Position numbers and translations under genes: made by a program. A model generated the notes under the pieces. That model saw nothing but the letters and a program-made list of their open reading frames with translations. It searched no databases and was not told the DNA's origin. Below are positions 9,387 through 17,123 of a DNA stretch of 64,000 bases, in pieces (position 1 is the stretch's first letter; each line of letters starts with the position of its first letter). Location of the stretch: contig NZ_CP114036.1 in NCBI RefSeq assembly GCF_026898115.1, forward strand, positions 8,178,001-8,242,000, read 5' to 3'. This DNA is from Streptomyces sp. S465 (lineage in GTDB: Bacteria > Actinomycetota > Actinomycetes > Streptomycetales > Streptomycetaceae).

Positions 9387-10021
9387 CGGCCCTCCCCGGG
9401 CGTCGCGAGCGCGCCGTGCAGGAAGAGGTCCACGAGTTCCTCGGTGGTCAGCGGGTCGGGAGCGCCCAGCCGCCCGGCCGACATCAGCATCAGCTGGAAG
9501 GCGTCCGCGAGCCGTTCCGGGGCGAGCCGCAGGGTGTCCCGGTCGGGTTCGAACAGCGCGGCCAGCGCCGCGCGCGGCCCGGCCAGGCTCGCCTCGCGGT
9601 CCGGCAGCCGCCCGTCCTTGCCGGGCTTGGGGGCGACGCGTTCCAGCCGCCCGGCCGCCGCGAGCGCCCCGGCGACCGCGCCGATGCGCGCCATGTGCCC
9701 GCGCACCACATCGGCCGCCTCGGCGAGCCGGGCCGCCAGCGGCTGGTCCAGGGCGATCGACTCCAGATGGGCGACGGTGTCATCGGGCCGCACGGCCTCG
9801 GCCATACAAGCCGCGAGCAAGGTGTCCTTGTCCTCGAAGACGCGGAAGATCGTGCCTTCCCCGATGCCCGCGGCTCGGGCGATCTTCGCCGTCGTGACGG
9901 CGGCGCCGTACTCGACGACGAGGGGGAGCGCCGCGGCGACGATCATCGCGCGGCGCTGGTCGGGGTGCATGGCCGGCGCCCGGCGGCGGGACGGGGAGGG
10001 GGTGGAGGAGTTCTCTGCCAT
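9383..10021 (-). CDS. TetR-family repressor of the MFS efflux pump
   Basis: The 212-aa protein has a TetR HTH at residues about 20-66 (RRAMIVAAALPLVVEYGAA, TTAKIARAAGIGEGTIFRVFEDKDTLL) and a divergent ligand-binding C-terminus. It is the first gene of a two-gene unit with the DHA2 pump. A perfect 18-bp palindrome sits 14 bp upstream of its start, so it is probably autoregulated and releases on binding a pump substrate. Confidence 0.93.
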   Translation of the reverse strand: MAENSSTPSPSRRRAPAMHPDQRRAMIVAAALPLVVEYGAAVTTAKIARAAGIGEGTIFRVFEDKDTLLAACMAEAVRPDDTVAHLESIALDQPLAARLAEAADVVRGHMARIGAVAGALAAAGRLERVAPKPGKDGRLPDREASLAGPRAALAALFEPDRDTLRLAPERLADAFQLMLMSAGRLGAPDPLTTEELVDLFLHGALATPGEGR

Positions 10022-10034
10022 GCCGGTACGGTAT

Positions 10035-10052
10035 GGAGTGAGTACTCACTCC
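10035..10052. promoter_or_regulatory. 18-bp palindromic TetR operator
   Basis: GGAGTGAGT followed directly by ACTCACTCC is a perfect palindrome. It lies between the TetR gene and the divergent methyltransferase and could control both directions. Confidence 0.7.
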
Positions 10053-10104
10053 GTCAATGATGCGTGGATTGAGCATGACAGGCCGCCCCGCCCCGGTGGG
10101 CTTT

Positions 10105-10848
10105 ATGCTGAGCGCGATGTTCACACCCCAGGGCCCCACCCTCCGTGAGCTCGTCGTCCAGGCGCTGTCCTCCGTCGAGCGCGGCTACGACCTGCTGGCC
10201 CCGAAGTTCGACCACACCCCGTACCGGACCCCGGCGTCGGTGCTGGACTCCGTGACAGGCGCCCTGCGCCGGCTCGGGCCCTTCGACAGCGGCCTGGATG
10301 TGTGCTGCGGGACCGGCGCGGGCCTGGGGGTTCTGCGGCAGGTGTGCCGGGAGCGGGTCACCGGCGTCGACTTCAGCGCGGGCATGCTGACCGTGGGCCG
10401 GGCCCGCACACCGGTGGTACCGGACGCCCCGCGCACGCACTGGGTACGCGCCGACGCGCGCGCCCTCCCGTTCGGGCCGGTCTTCGACCTGGCGGTGAGC
10501 TTCGGCGCGTTCGGCCACTTCGTACCGCGAGAGCGGCCGGGACTCTTCGCCCAGGTGCACTCCGTGCTCCGTCCGGGCGGCCGGTTCGCCTTCCCGATCG
10601 TGGCACCGGCCCGTCCAGGCTCCCGGCTCTACTGGTCGCTCCTGGCCTTCGACACCGCGATGCGGGTGCGCAACGCGCTGTGGCGGCCGCGCTTCGTGAT
10701 GTACTACCGGACCTTCCGGCTCGCGGACGTACGGGAAGAACTGGTGCGGACCGGGTTCGAGGTCGAACTGCGGGCGCTGGAGGAACTCGGCCGGCGGGCG
10801 GACGGCAGCCCCCGCTGCCGACTGGTGGTGGCCACCCGGCCGTCCTGA
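10105..10848 (+). CDS. Class I SAM-dependent methyltransferase
   Basis: The protein is about 247 aa from ATG 10105 (GGTGGG four bases upstream). In-frame ATGs at 10057, 10075 and 10117 are alternatives. SAM-binding motif I is LDVCCGTGAGLG (about residues 63-74), motif II VTGVDFSAGML, and a later LRPGGRFAFPIV post-motif strand is present, so it belongs to the Methyltransf_11/25 class. The substrate is unknown. It diverges from the TetR-pump unit across the TetR palindrome and may belong to the same regulon. Confidence 0.88.
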   Translation: MLSAMFTPQGPTLRELVVQALSSVERGYDLLAPKFDHTPYRTPASVLDSVTGALRRLGPFDSGLDVCCGTGAGLGVLRQVCRERVTGVDFSAGMLTVGRARTPVVPDAPRTHWVRADARALPFGPVFDLAVSFGAFGHFVPRERPGLFAQVHSVLRPGGRFAFPIVAPARPGSRLYWSLLAFDTAMRVRNALWRPRFVMYYRTFRLADVREELVRTGFEVELRALEELGRRADGSPRCRLVVATRPS

Positions 10849-10900
10849 GTCCGGCCCGCGCGGTGCACGGCGGCCCGCGCTCGCGGCGACAACCCGGGTG

Positions 10901-11005
10901 GTGGCGGCAGCCCGAGCGGCCCTCTCGGCACCCCGAGCGGCCGTGGCGGCAACCCGAGTGGCCGTGGCGGCACCCCGAGCGGCCGTGGCGGCAACCTCGG
11001 GCTGA
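10901..11005. repeat. 21-bp tandem repeat, about five copies
   Basis: Units begin at 10901, 10922, 10943, 10964 and 10985. The consensus is GTGGCGGCAACCCGAGCGGCC with a few substitutions, and the fifth is degenerate. They lie between the methyltransferase stop and the metalloprotease start. The 21-bp (7-codon) period leaves one frame open, but nothing suggests translation. No spacers are present, so it is not a CRISPR array. Confidence 0.85.
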
Positions 11006-11034
11006 CAGCCTGTCAGCTACCGAGGGAGTTCACA

Positions 11035-11889
11035 GTGCGCTCATTCCTCGCGCGTCTGGCCACCGTGCCGGCCGCCTTGGCCGCGCTGGTCGCCGCGCCC
11101 GGTGCGGCGACGGCGGCCCCGGCGCGGACCGCCGCCGACTGGAACCCGCCCGCGAACCTGGTGCAGCCGCTGGGCGAGGTGTGGAACCACGTCGAGTCGA
11201 CCTATCCGGATCTCTACGGCTTCCGCAACTACGGCTGGGACCAGGTCATGGCCAACCGGGGCAGCGTCAGCTACTGCGTCCGCTGGGAGTCCGACGCCCC
11301 GGTCAGCGCCGCACTGCGCGACCGGATCCACGCCGCGCTGAAGAAGCAGTTCGCCCAGTGGATGGCGGCCATGGTGGAGATGGGCACGGGCCACAACGCC
11401 TGGCCGTACACCAGTGTGCCGGTCAACATCGTCGGCTGGGCGGTGAAGGACCGCTCGACGCTCCAGTGGACCGACAACTCCGTCGACGTCTACGCCGGGA
11501 ACCTCGACGGCGGCGGCGCTCCGCAGTGCTCACCCGACTGCGGCCGCTTCTTCCACCAGGACGGTGACTACTCGCGCTGTCCCGGTGGCGTCGCCCACCA
11601 CTACGACCAGTCGCTGTGGCTGACGAAGGGGTTGGAGGGCGGTGCCGGCGGGGACTGGGGCCAGCGGGTGGGGCAGGAGTACTTCACCGGTGCGCTGAAC
11701 CAGGAGGACATCCACATCTATCTCCACGAAGTCGGCCACACCTTCGGCCTGGACGACTTCTACGACTGGACCCCGACCGGCCAGTGCTGCTTCCTGATGA
11801 AGGCGGGAAGCGCCACCCGGATCACGGAGTTCGACACCTGGATGCTCCGTGACTTCTGGCGCCACCTCAAGAGCCGCTACGGCTACTGA
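11035..11889 (+). CDS. Secreted zinc metalloprotease (HExxHxxGxxD)
   Basis: The 284-aa protein starts at GTG 11035 with GAGGGAG upstream. A Sec signal peptide (basic start, hydrophobic core, TAAPA region) ends near residue 28. The zinc site is HEVGHTFGLDD at about residues 236-246, so two His plus Asp as in snapalysin-type metzincins, followed by a Met-turn candidate (CCFLMKAGSA). Six Cys in the mature part suggest disulfides. Outside the zinc motif I do not recognise a named family. It is probably an extracellular protease or zinc-binding cell-wall protein. The gene ends just before a hairpin shared with the convergent GH43 gene. Confidence 0.85.
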   Translation: MRSFLARLATVPAALAALVAAPGAATAAPARTAADWNPPANLVQPLGEVWNHVESTYPDLYGFRNYGWDQVMANRGSVSYCVRWESDAPVSAALRDRIHAALKKQFAQWMAAMVEMGTGHNAWPYTSVPVNIVGWAVKDRSTLQWTDNSVDVYAGNLDGGGAPQCSPDCGRFFHQDGDYSRCPGGVAHHYDQSLWLTKGLEGGAGGDWGQRVGQEYFTGALNQEDIHIYLHEVGHTFGLDDFYDWTPTGQCCFLMKAGSATRITEFDTWMLRDFWRHLKSRYGY

Positions 11890-11900
11890 GGCGGCACCCT

Positions 11901-11924
11901 GGGCGGGTCCCGAAAGACCCGCCC
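11901..11924. terminator. Bidirectional hairpin terminator
   Basis: GGGCGGGTC (11901-11909) pairs perfectly with GACCCGCCC (11916-11924) across a CCGAAA loop. It lies between the convergent metalloprotease and GH43 genes. Confidence 0.8.
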
Positions 11925-11933
11925 TCCGACCGG

Positions 11934-13694
11934 CTACGAGGAAACCGGACCCACCCGGAACCAGTCGAACTCCGCCACCCCGCCCCGGGCGCCGGCCGCC
12001 GGACCGGTGGCGAAGAGTCCCACGGTCGCCCCGATCCACTTCCCCGCGGTCGCCGGGAACGGCGCCCCGAGCGGGGTGAACCCCCGCCCGTCCACGTCGG
12101 CCGCGAACCGGCACTCCGCTCCCGGCAGCACACTCACCCGCAGCCGTACGGCCGAACGACCGCGCGGCAGCGGTACCGGCGTGGCCGCGTCCACCTCGGC
12201 GGCGTTCTGGGCCGCGGTGCGGCAGACGAGGACGATCCGGTCGCCGTCGTGCCGCAGGCCCACCCAGGCGTAGGTCTCGCCCAGGATCACCAGCCCGGCC
12301 CGGGACCCCTCGGTCGTGGTGGACAGCCTCAGCGAGGTCGTTGCGGTGAAGGACTCGGCGGGCAGCCGCTGGCCCAGCACATTGGGCAGCAGCCGGAGGT
12401 CATGGGTGACCGGGCTCGGCCGGCAGGCCAGCGCGAGCCGGCCCGGGGAGCGGCGCAGCGACCACCACGCCGGGTCGGGGTTCGCCTGCCACGTCCACTG
12501 CCGGCCCAGCTCGGCCCCGGTGAACTCGTCACCGGTGGCCGGCGCGGTCACCGCCGGGCGGGCGGCCACGCGCGGTTTGGTGTGCACCAGCACCGGCGTA
12601 CCCCGGCCGCTGCCGTCGTCGGTGCCCATCACCGGCCACCCGTCGGTGCGCCACCGCATCGGCTGGAGGTGCACCACCCGTCCGTAGGGCCCGCGGTCCT
12701 GGAAGTGCAGGAACCAGTCCTCGCCGCCCGCGGTGGTCACCCACGCCCCCTGGTGCGGCCCGTTGACGAGGGTGTCGCCCTGGGCGAGGACGACGCGCCC
12801 CTCGTAGGGGCCACGGATGTCGCGGGAGCGGAACGCCGACTGCCAGCCGTTGGTGACCCCTCCGGCCGGAGCGAAGATCCAGTACCAGCCGTTGCGTTTG
12901 TAGAGCTTCGGCCCCTCCAGCGTGGTGTAGCCGGGGAGTTCATCGCCGTTGATCACGATCTGGCCCTCGTCGAGCAGACCGGTCCCGTCCGGGCTCATAC
13001 GGTGCAGCGTGAGCCGGTTGTTGATACCGCTGCGGCTCTTCGCCCAGGCGTGGACCAGATACGCCTGCCCGTCCTCGTCCCACAGCGGACAGGGATCGAT
13101 CAGCCCCTTGCCCGTTGCGACCGGATGGGGTGCGCTCCAGGGCCCGCGCGGATCGGTGGCGTTCACCATGAAGATCCCGAAGTCGGGATCGGGGTAGAAG
13201 ATCCAGAACTTGCCGTCGTGATGGCGCAGGGCGGGGGCCCACACCCCTTCGCCGTGCCTGGGCTCGCTGAAGTGGTCCCTGGGCCGCAGCTCGGTCAGGG
13301 CGTGTCCGATGACGCTCCAGTTGACCAGGTCGGCCGACCGCAGGATGGGCAGTCCGGGCACGCGGTTGAAGGTGGAGGCGACCAGATAGAAGTACGGGCC
13401 GACCCGGATCACGTCGGGGTCGGACCAGTCGGCGTTGAGCACCGGGTTCTGATAACGGCCGTCCCCGAGGTCCGCCACCCAGGGCAGGTGTGTCCGCGCC
13501 GCGGCCGGCTCACCCGTGGCCACCGCCTGGTCCGCGTGGCCTGCCGGGTCCGGGAGGCCCGCGGACCCGGACGGTCCGCCGGGCCGTGATGCCGCCGAAG
13601 CCGGGGTGGCGGAGGCGATTCCGCCGAGCACCGTCGATCCGGCGACCGCGCCGAGGCCGGTCCACAACACCTGCCTGCGACTGTGTTCGCTCAC
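11934..13694 (-). CDS. Exported glycoside hydrolase family 43 enzyme
   Basis: The 586-aa protein starts at GTG 13694 with GGAGGGAACA upstream. A twin-arginine signal (SRRQVLWTGLGAVAGSTV) starts it. The five-bladed beta-propeller covers about residues 75-375. The general base lies in NADWSDPDVI and the general-acid glutamate in TTLEGPKLYKRNGWYW, with a third acidic residue in LIDPCPLWD. Residues about 395-585 form a beta-sandwich like the GH43 C2/DUF1349 module. It likely cleaves xylo- or arabino-oligosaccharides at the cell surface or outside. It diverges from the pectate lyase, with a LacI-type operator between them. Confidence 0.9.
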   Translation of the reverse strand: MSEHSRRQVLWTGLGAVAGSTVLGGIASATPASAASRPGGPSGSAGLPDPAGHADQAVATGEPAAARTHLPWVADLGDGRYQNPVLNADWSDPDVIRVGPYFYLVASTFNRVPGLPILRSADLVNWSVIGHALTELRPRDHFSEPRHGEGVWAPALRHHDGKFWIFYPDPDFGIFMVNATDPRGPWSAPHPVATGKGLIDPCPLWDEDGQAYLVHAWAKSRSGINNRLTLHRMSPDGTGLLDEGQIVINGDELPGYTTLEGPKLYKRNGWYWIFAPAGGVTNGWQSAFRSRDIRGPYEGRVVLAQGDTLVNGPHQGAWVTTAGGEDWFLHFQDRGPYGRVVHLQPMRWRTDGWPVMGTDDGSGRGTPVLVHTKPRVAARPAVTAPATGDEFTGAELGRQWTWQANPDPAWWSLRRSPGRLALACRPSPVTHDLRLLPNVLGQRLPAESFTATTSLRLSTTTEGSRAGLVILGETYAWVGLRHDGDRIVLVCRTAAQNAAEVDAATPVPLPRGRSAVRLRVSVLPGAECRFAADVDGRGFTPLGAPFPATAGKWIGATVGLFATGPAAGARGGVAEFDWFRVGPVSS

Positions 13695-13732
13695 TGTTCC
13701 CTCCGGGGCGACTCATCAGTGGTGCGTCCGTC

Positions 13733-13746
13733 GGTAAGCGCTTTCC
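13733..13746. promoter_or_regulatory. LacI-type operator between GH43 and pectate lyase
   Basis: GGTAAGCGCTTTCC has a perfect AAGCGCTT core and two mismatches in the outer arms, resembling LacI-family operators of glycoside-utilisation genes. It is about 39 bp upstream of the GH43 start and 140 bp from the pectate lyase start. Confidence 0.55.
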
Positions 13747-13887
13747 GCCGGAGTCTGTCAGCGCGTCGTCGCATCTTCAAGACGCCGTCCACATCTGCCT
13801 CAGGACGACCGGTGGCCCCGGCAACCTCTCGGTGCGCGGCGGCGACAGCCGGACGGAAGGTGTCGTCGAGCAGTGGGAGTGTGGGCC

Positions 13888-14967
13888 ATGGAAGCCATAC
13901 GCCGAGCGGTGGGGCGCGGCAGGCGCCGTGCGCTGGGGGCGGTCGTCGTGTCCCTGACCCTGGCCGGCACGGCCGGTCTGGCGGGGCAGGGGGCCTTCGC
14001 CGAGGACGGGACGGCGTCGGCGGCCGCGTCGGCCTCCGCGTCCTTGAGCGCCGATGTCGCCGACGGTTTCGCATCGGTCGACGCGCTGGGCCAGAACGGC
14101 ACGTACGGGGGCCGGGACGGCAGTACCGTCACCGTGCGCACGCTCGCCGATCTCGAGAAGTACGCGACAGCCTCGCAACCGTACGTCATCGTGGTGGCCG
14201 CGGCGATCACCATGGACCCCAAGGGCAAGGAGATCAAGGTCGCGTCCGACAAGACGATCGTGGGCTCGGGCACCTCGGGCCAGATCGTCGGTGGTGGCTT
14301 CTTCCTCGGCGAGGGCGTGCACAACGTCATCATCCGGAACCTGACGATCCGTGACTCCTACGAGGGCGTGTGGAACGACAAGGAGCACGACTGGGACGCC
14401 ATCCAGATGGACGGCGCCCACCATGTGTGGATCGACCACAACGATCTGCGGCATATGGCCGACGGTCTGATCGACAGCCGTAAGGACACCACCTACCTCA
14501 CGGTGTCCTGGAACCGATTGCAGCAGAACAACAAGAGCTTCGGGATCGGCTGGACGGAGAACACCACGGCCGACATCACGATCCACCACAACTGGTTCCA
14601 CGAGAGCGAACAGCGCAACCCGTCCGCCGACAACATCGCCCACGCGCATCTGTACAACAACTACCTACAGGACGACCCGGGGACGGACATCAGCTCCTCC
14701 TACGGCAACTATGCCCGCGGGAACACCAAGATGGTGCTGGAGAACAGCTACTTCGAGGGCTACCGGAACCCGGTCATCAAGGACAGTACGGCCACCCTGG
14801 TCCAGCGCGGCAACATCTTCGTCAACACCACCGGCCGCAACGAGAGCGGTGGCACCGCGTTCGACCCGAAGGCGTACTACGCCTACTCCCTCGACTCCGC
14901 CGACCGGGTCCCGTCCGTCGTGAAGTCCGGCTCCGGCCCCACCACGGCCATCGGCACCACCGGCTGA
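13888..14967 (+). CDS. Secreted pectate lyase, PL1 family
   Basis: The 359-aa protein starts at ATG 13888; an in-frame GTG at 13873 is less likely. The signal peptide (RRRALGAVVVSLTLAGTAGL) ends near residue 35, followed by a short Ala/Ser-rich linker. The parallel beta-helix carries PL1 markers: HHVWIDHNDL and ADGLIDSRKDTTYLTVSWN (Ca2+-binding Asp region, about residues 180-215) and the catalytic-Arg region ESEQRNPSADNIAHAHLYNN (about 240-260). It cleaves polygalacturonate by beta-elimination outside the cell. Together with GH43 it suggests plant cell-wall breakdown. Confidence 0.93.
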   Translation: MEAIRRAVGRGRRRALGAVVVSLTLAGTAGLAGQGAFAEDGTASAAASASASLSADVADGFASVDALGQNGTYGGRDGSTVTVRTLADLEKYATASQPYVIVVAAAITMDPKGKEIKVASDKTIVGSGTSGQIVGGGFFLGEGVHNVIIRNLTIRDSYEGVWNDKEHDWDAIQMDGAHHVWIDHNDLRHMADGLIDSRKDTTYLTVSWNRLQQNNKSFGIGWTENTTADITIHHNWFHESEQRNPSADNIAHAHLYNNYLQDDPGTDISSSYGNYARGNTKMVLENSYFEGYRNPVIKDSTATLVQRGNIFVNTTGRNESGGTAFDPKAYYAYSLDSADRVPSVVKSGSGPTTAIGTTG

Positions 14968-14972
14968 CCGGA

Positions 14973-15005
14973 CCGGGCCCGGCGGGGGGTGCCCGCCGGG
15001 CCCGG
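14973..15005. terminator. Strong hairpin terminator
   Basis: A 14-bp perfect stem CCGGGCCCGGCGGG (14973-14986) / CCCGCCGGGCCCGG (14992-15005) with a 5-nt loop lies between the convergent pectate lyase and flavin monooxygenase genes. Confidence 0.85.
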
Positions 15006-15023
15006 AGGCGGGTGCCGGTTCGC

Positions 15024-16226
15024 TCATACGGCCTGGTAGTCCGGGAGGTCCAGCGCCGAATGCGCGCTCCGGCTCGCGCCGCTGAACGCGAAGGACCGAT
15101 CGCGCAGCGCCTCGTTGCGCCGTGTCAGGTCCTCGGCGGTGCGCGGGGAGAGACCGGCGCTCCCTTCGGTGGCGAGCGCCTGGTTCCTCTCCACGAACGG
15201 CCTCAGCGTGCGCTCGTAACTCCCGAAGGCGTCCGCATGGCAGGCACCTGTGGCCAGTTCACCGGCCAGGACGTAGGCGCCGGCCAGGGCCAGGCTCGAT
15301 CCCTGGCCGGAGAAGAACGACGGCGCGTAGGCGGCGTCGCCGATCAGGGCGACCCGGCCGGTGGACCACCGGGGCAGGTGGATCTGGCTGACCACGTCGA
15401 AGAAGAGGTCGTCGCTGCCCCTCATGGCGGCGACCATGCGCGGGACCTCCCATGCGTATCCGGCGAAGACCTCGGCCACCAGGTCGCGCTGGGCGTGGGG
15501 GTCGCGGAAGGAGTCGAGGGGTGGTTCGGGGCGCAGGAAGCTGAAGAAGGCGTGGACCCGGTCGTCGTCACGGGGTGCGTAGAGGACGGCCGTCCTGCCC
15601 GGGACGTTCCAGGTGCGGCCCTCGTGTGCGAGCCCCAGGTGGTTGGGCATGGTGAACCCGGCGAAGCAGTGGTCGAGGTAGCGGTGGTAGTCCTCCTCGG
15701 GGCCGAAGGCCAGGCTCCTGGTGTGCGAGTGGATGCCGTCGGCGCCGATGACCAGGTCGAAGGTGCGCCGGGTGCCGCCGCGGAAGGCCACGTCCACGCC
15801 GCCGGCGTGGTCGTTGAGGGTGGCGATGGAGTCGTTGAAGAGGAGTTCGACGTCGTCGCGGATCGCGCCGTAGAGGATCTCGGCCAGCTCTCCGCGGGGG
15901 ATCTCGAGGTCGTGGCCGTCCTCGCCACCGGTGATGTCTTCGGGTCGGACGGCGGCTACCGGATGGCCGTCCGCGTCGACGAAGGAGAGCCGGCGGATGC
16001 CGACGTGGGCGTCCCGGAGCTGGGGGAGCAGCCCCATGCGCCGGACGACCTCGACCGCCGTGCCGCGGATGTCGATGGGGTATCCGCCGCCGCGTAAGGC
16101 GGCCGCCTTCTCGACGATGGTGACCGCGAAGCCGTACCGGCGGAGCCAGTAGGCCAGCGCGGGGCCGGCGATGCTGGCGCCGGAGATCAGGATCGTGCGC
16201 TGTGGTGCGGTGGTCCTGCCGCCCAT
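15024..16226 (-). CDS. FAD-dependent monooxygenase (TetX/PHBH fold)
   Basis: The 400-aa protein starts at ATG 16226, with GAGAGG upstream. Class A flavin monooxygenase motifs are present: ISGASIAGPALAYWLRRYGF (dinucleotide-binding GxGxxG variant, residues about 12-31), FDLVIGADGIHSHTR (DG motif, about 155-169), and GRVALIGDAAYAPSFFSGQG (GD motif, about 285-304). These enzymes hydroxylate aromatic or polyketide substrates using NAD(P)H and O2. It diverges from a MarR regulator with two near-identical operators between them, so it is probably induced by a toxic phenolic or antibiotic. Confidence 0.92.
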   Translation of the reverse strand: MGGRTTAPQRTILISGASIAGPALAYWLRRYGFAVTIVEKAAALRGGGYPIDIRGTAVEVVRRMGLLPQLRDAHVGIRRLSFVDADGHPVAAVRPEDITGGEDGHDLEIPRGELAEILYGAIRDDVELLFNDSIATLNDHAGGVDVAFRGGTRRTFDLVIGADGIHSHTRSLAFGPEEDYHRYLDHCFAGFTMPNHLGLAHEGRTWNVPGRTAVLYAPRDDDRVHAFFSFLRPEPPLDSFRDPHAQRDLVAEVFAGYAWEVPRMVAAMRGSDDLFFDVVSQIHLPRWSTGRVALIGDAAYAPSFFSGQGSSLALAGAYVLAGELATGACHADAFGSYERTLRPFVERNQALATEGSAGLSPRTAEDLTRRNEALRDRSFAFSGASRSAHSALDLPDYQAV

Positions 16227-16239
16227 GGCGTTCCTCTCC

Positions 16240-16260
16240 GGCCCTCCCACGGGGAGGGCC
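16240..16260 (-). promoter_or_regulatory. Perfect hairpin in the 5' leader of the monooxygenase
   Basis: GGCCCTCCC-ACG-GGGAGGGCC has 9-bp perfect arms. In the minus-strand mRNA it folds immediately before the ribosome-binding site (GAGAGG). It could lower translation or attenuate transcription. Confidence 0.4.
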
Positions 16261-16267
16261 TAGCGCA

Positions 16268-16282
16268 TACCTAACTCAGGTA
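16268..16282. promoter_or_regulatory. MarR operator copy 1 (monooxygenase side)
   Basis: TACCTAA-C-TCAGGTA is a near-perfect 7-bp-arm inverted repeat with one mismatch. It matches the second copy at 16340-16354 and lies 42 bp upstream of the monooxygenase start. Confidence 0.7.
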
Positions 16283-16339
16283 TCCTTTTTCGTGGCATGA
16301 AAGGGCCCCGAAGGTGGGGCTGCTGTTGGGACGACTATA

Positions 16340-16354
16340 TACCTAAGTTAGGTA
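16340..16354. promoter_or_regulatory. MarR operator copy 2 (marR side)
   Basis: TACCTAA-G-TTAGGTA is a perfect inverted repeat ending 14 bp before the MarR start codon. Its centre is 72 bp from copy 1. The overlap with the leader fits autorepression. Confidence 0.75.
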
Positions 16355-16368
16355 GATATGGAGGCGGG

Positions 16369-16884
16369 ATGGCCGCCGAGGGACCGGAGGTCCGGCCGGG
16401 CGCCGGTGATGAGCACGGCGTATCGGCCATGCTGCCCCGTCTGATGCAGCTCAGCGGTGCCGTGAACCGGGGCCGTGTGGTCGAACGTGCCATGGAGGCC
16501 GCCGGTGTGTCCGTGGACCGGCCCGCGATGTCGGTGCTCGTCTCCTTGCACATGGCGGGCGGTCCACTGCGCGTGGGGGAGATCGCCGAGCGGATGCAGG
16601 TCGTCGGGCCCCATGTCACCCGGCAGGTGAACGAGTTGCAGCGGCGAGGGCTGGTCCACCGGATCACCGATCCGGACGATCAGCGCGCTCGGCTCGTCGA
16701 GCCGACCGCCGAAGGGGCGGCGGCCACGGACCGCTACCTGCGGACCGCCCTCGGATGGCTCGGCGGTGTGCTCGCCGACTGGAGCCCGCGCGACCGCGAG
16801 GTCTTCGGCCGGCTGCTCGCGCGCTTCGTCGACGACCTCACCGCCCACCTCGCCGCCTTCGACGACGACGGCCGGCCCGCATGA
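16369..16884 (+). CDS. MarR-family repressor
   Basis: The protein is 171 aa from ATG 16369, with GGAGG eight bases upstream; the longer in-frame start at 16297 would run through the operator. The winged HTH occupies residues about 48-110 (LRVGEIAERMQVVGPHVTRQVNELQRRGLVHRITD, then DDQRAR in the wing). It is expected to dimerise on the two TACCTAA-N-TTAGGTA sites and repress both itself and the divergent monooxygenase until a phenolic ligand binds. Confidence 0.93.
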   Translation: MAAEGPEVRPGAGDEHGVSAMLPRLMQLSGAVNRGRVVERAMEAAGVSVDRPAMSVLVSLHMAGGPLRVGEIAERMQVVGPHVTRQVNELQRRGLVHRITDPDDQRARLVEPTAEGAAATDRYLRTALGWLGGVLADWSPRDREVFGRLLARFVDDLTAHLAAFDDDGRPA

Positions 16885-16997
16885 GCGCCGCGGCCCGCAC
16901 GGCCCGCTGAGGCCGGGACGGCCGGCCCGTACCGCACGGGCGCCGCACGGCCCCTATGTGGCGTGTCACACGCTCGTGTGCCGGGTGAGGGGCAGCC

Positions 16998-17025
16998 GAT
17001 AGGAAGCGCCTATACGGGGCATCGA
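16998..17025. promoter_or_regulatory. Candidate LysR box upstream of dctA
   Basis: GATAGG (16998-17003) faces GCGCCTAT (17006-17013), then GCATCGA (17019-17025). The CGCCTAT-N5-GCATCGA part recurs with identical spacing upstream of the tartrate dehydrogenase gene. GATAGG...GCGCCTAT recurs upstream of the LysR gene. It is about 100 bp upstream of the dctA start. Confidence 0.5.
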
Positions 17026-17123
17026 TTTTTGGTCGTGGACCCCCGGCGTGTGACCCGGTTCACTGTGGCGGAAGTCAGTGCGATGCCGGTCGGGCTCGGT
17101 GTCGTGCGAGCAGGGAGGTTGCA

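Noticed and set aside
10901..11005. CRISPR array
   Set aside because: The repeats are contiguous 21-bp units without spacers and no cas genes are present. The same applies to 51303-51808 and 19790-20395.
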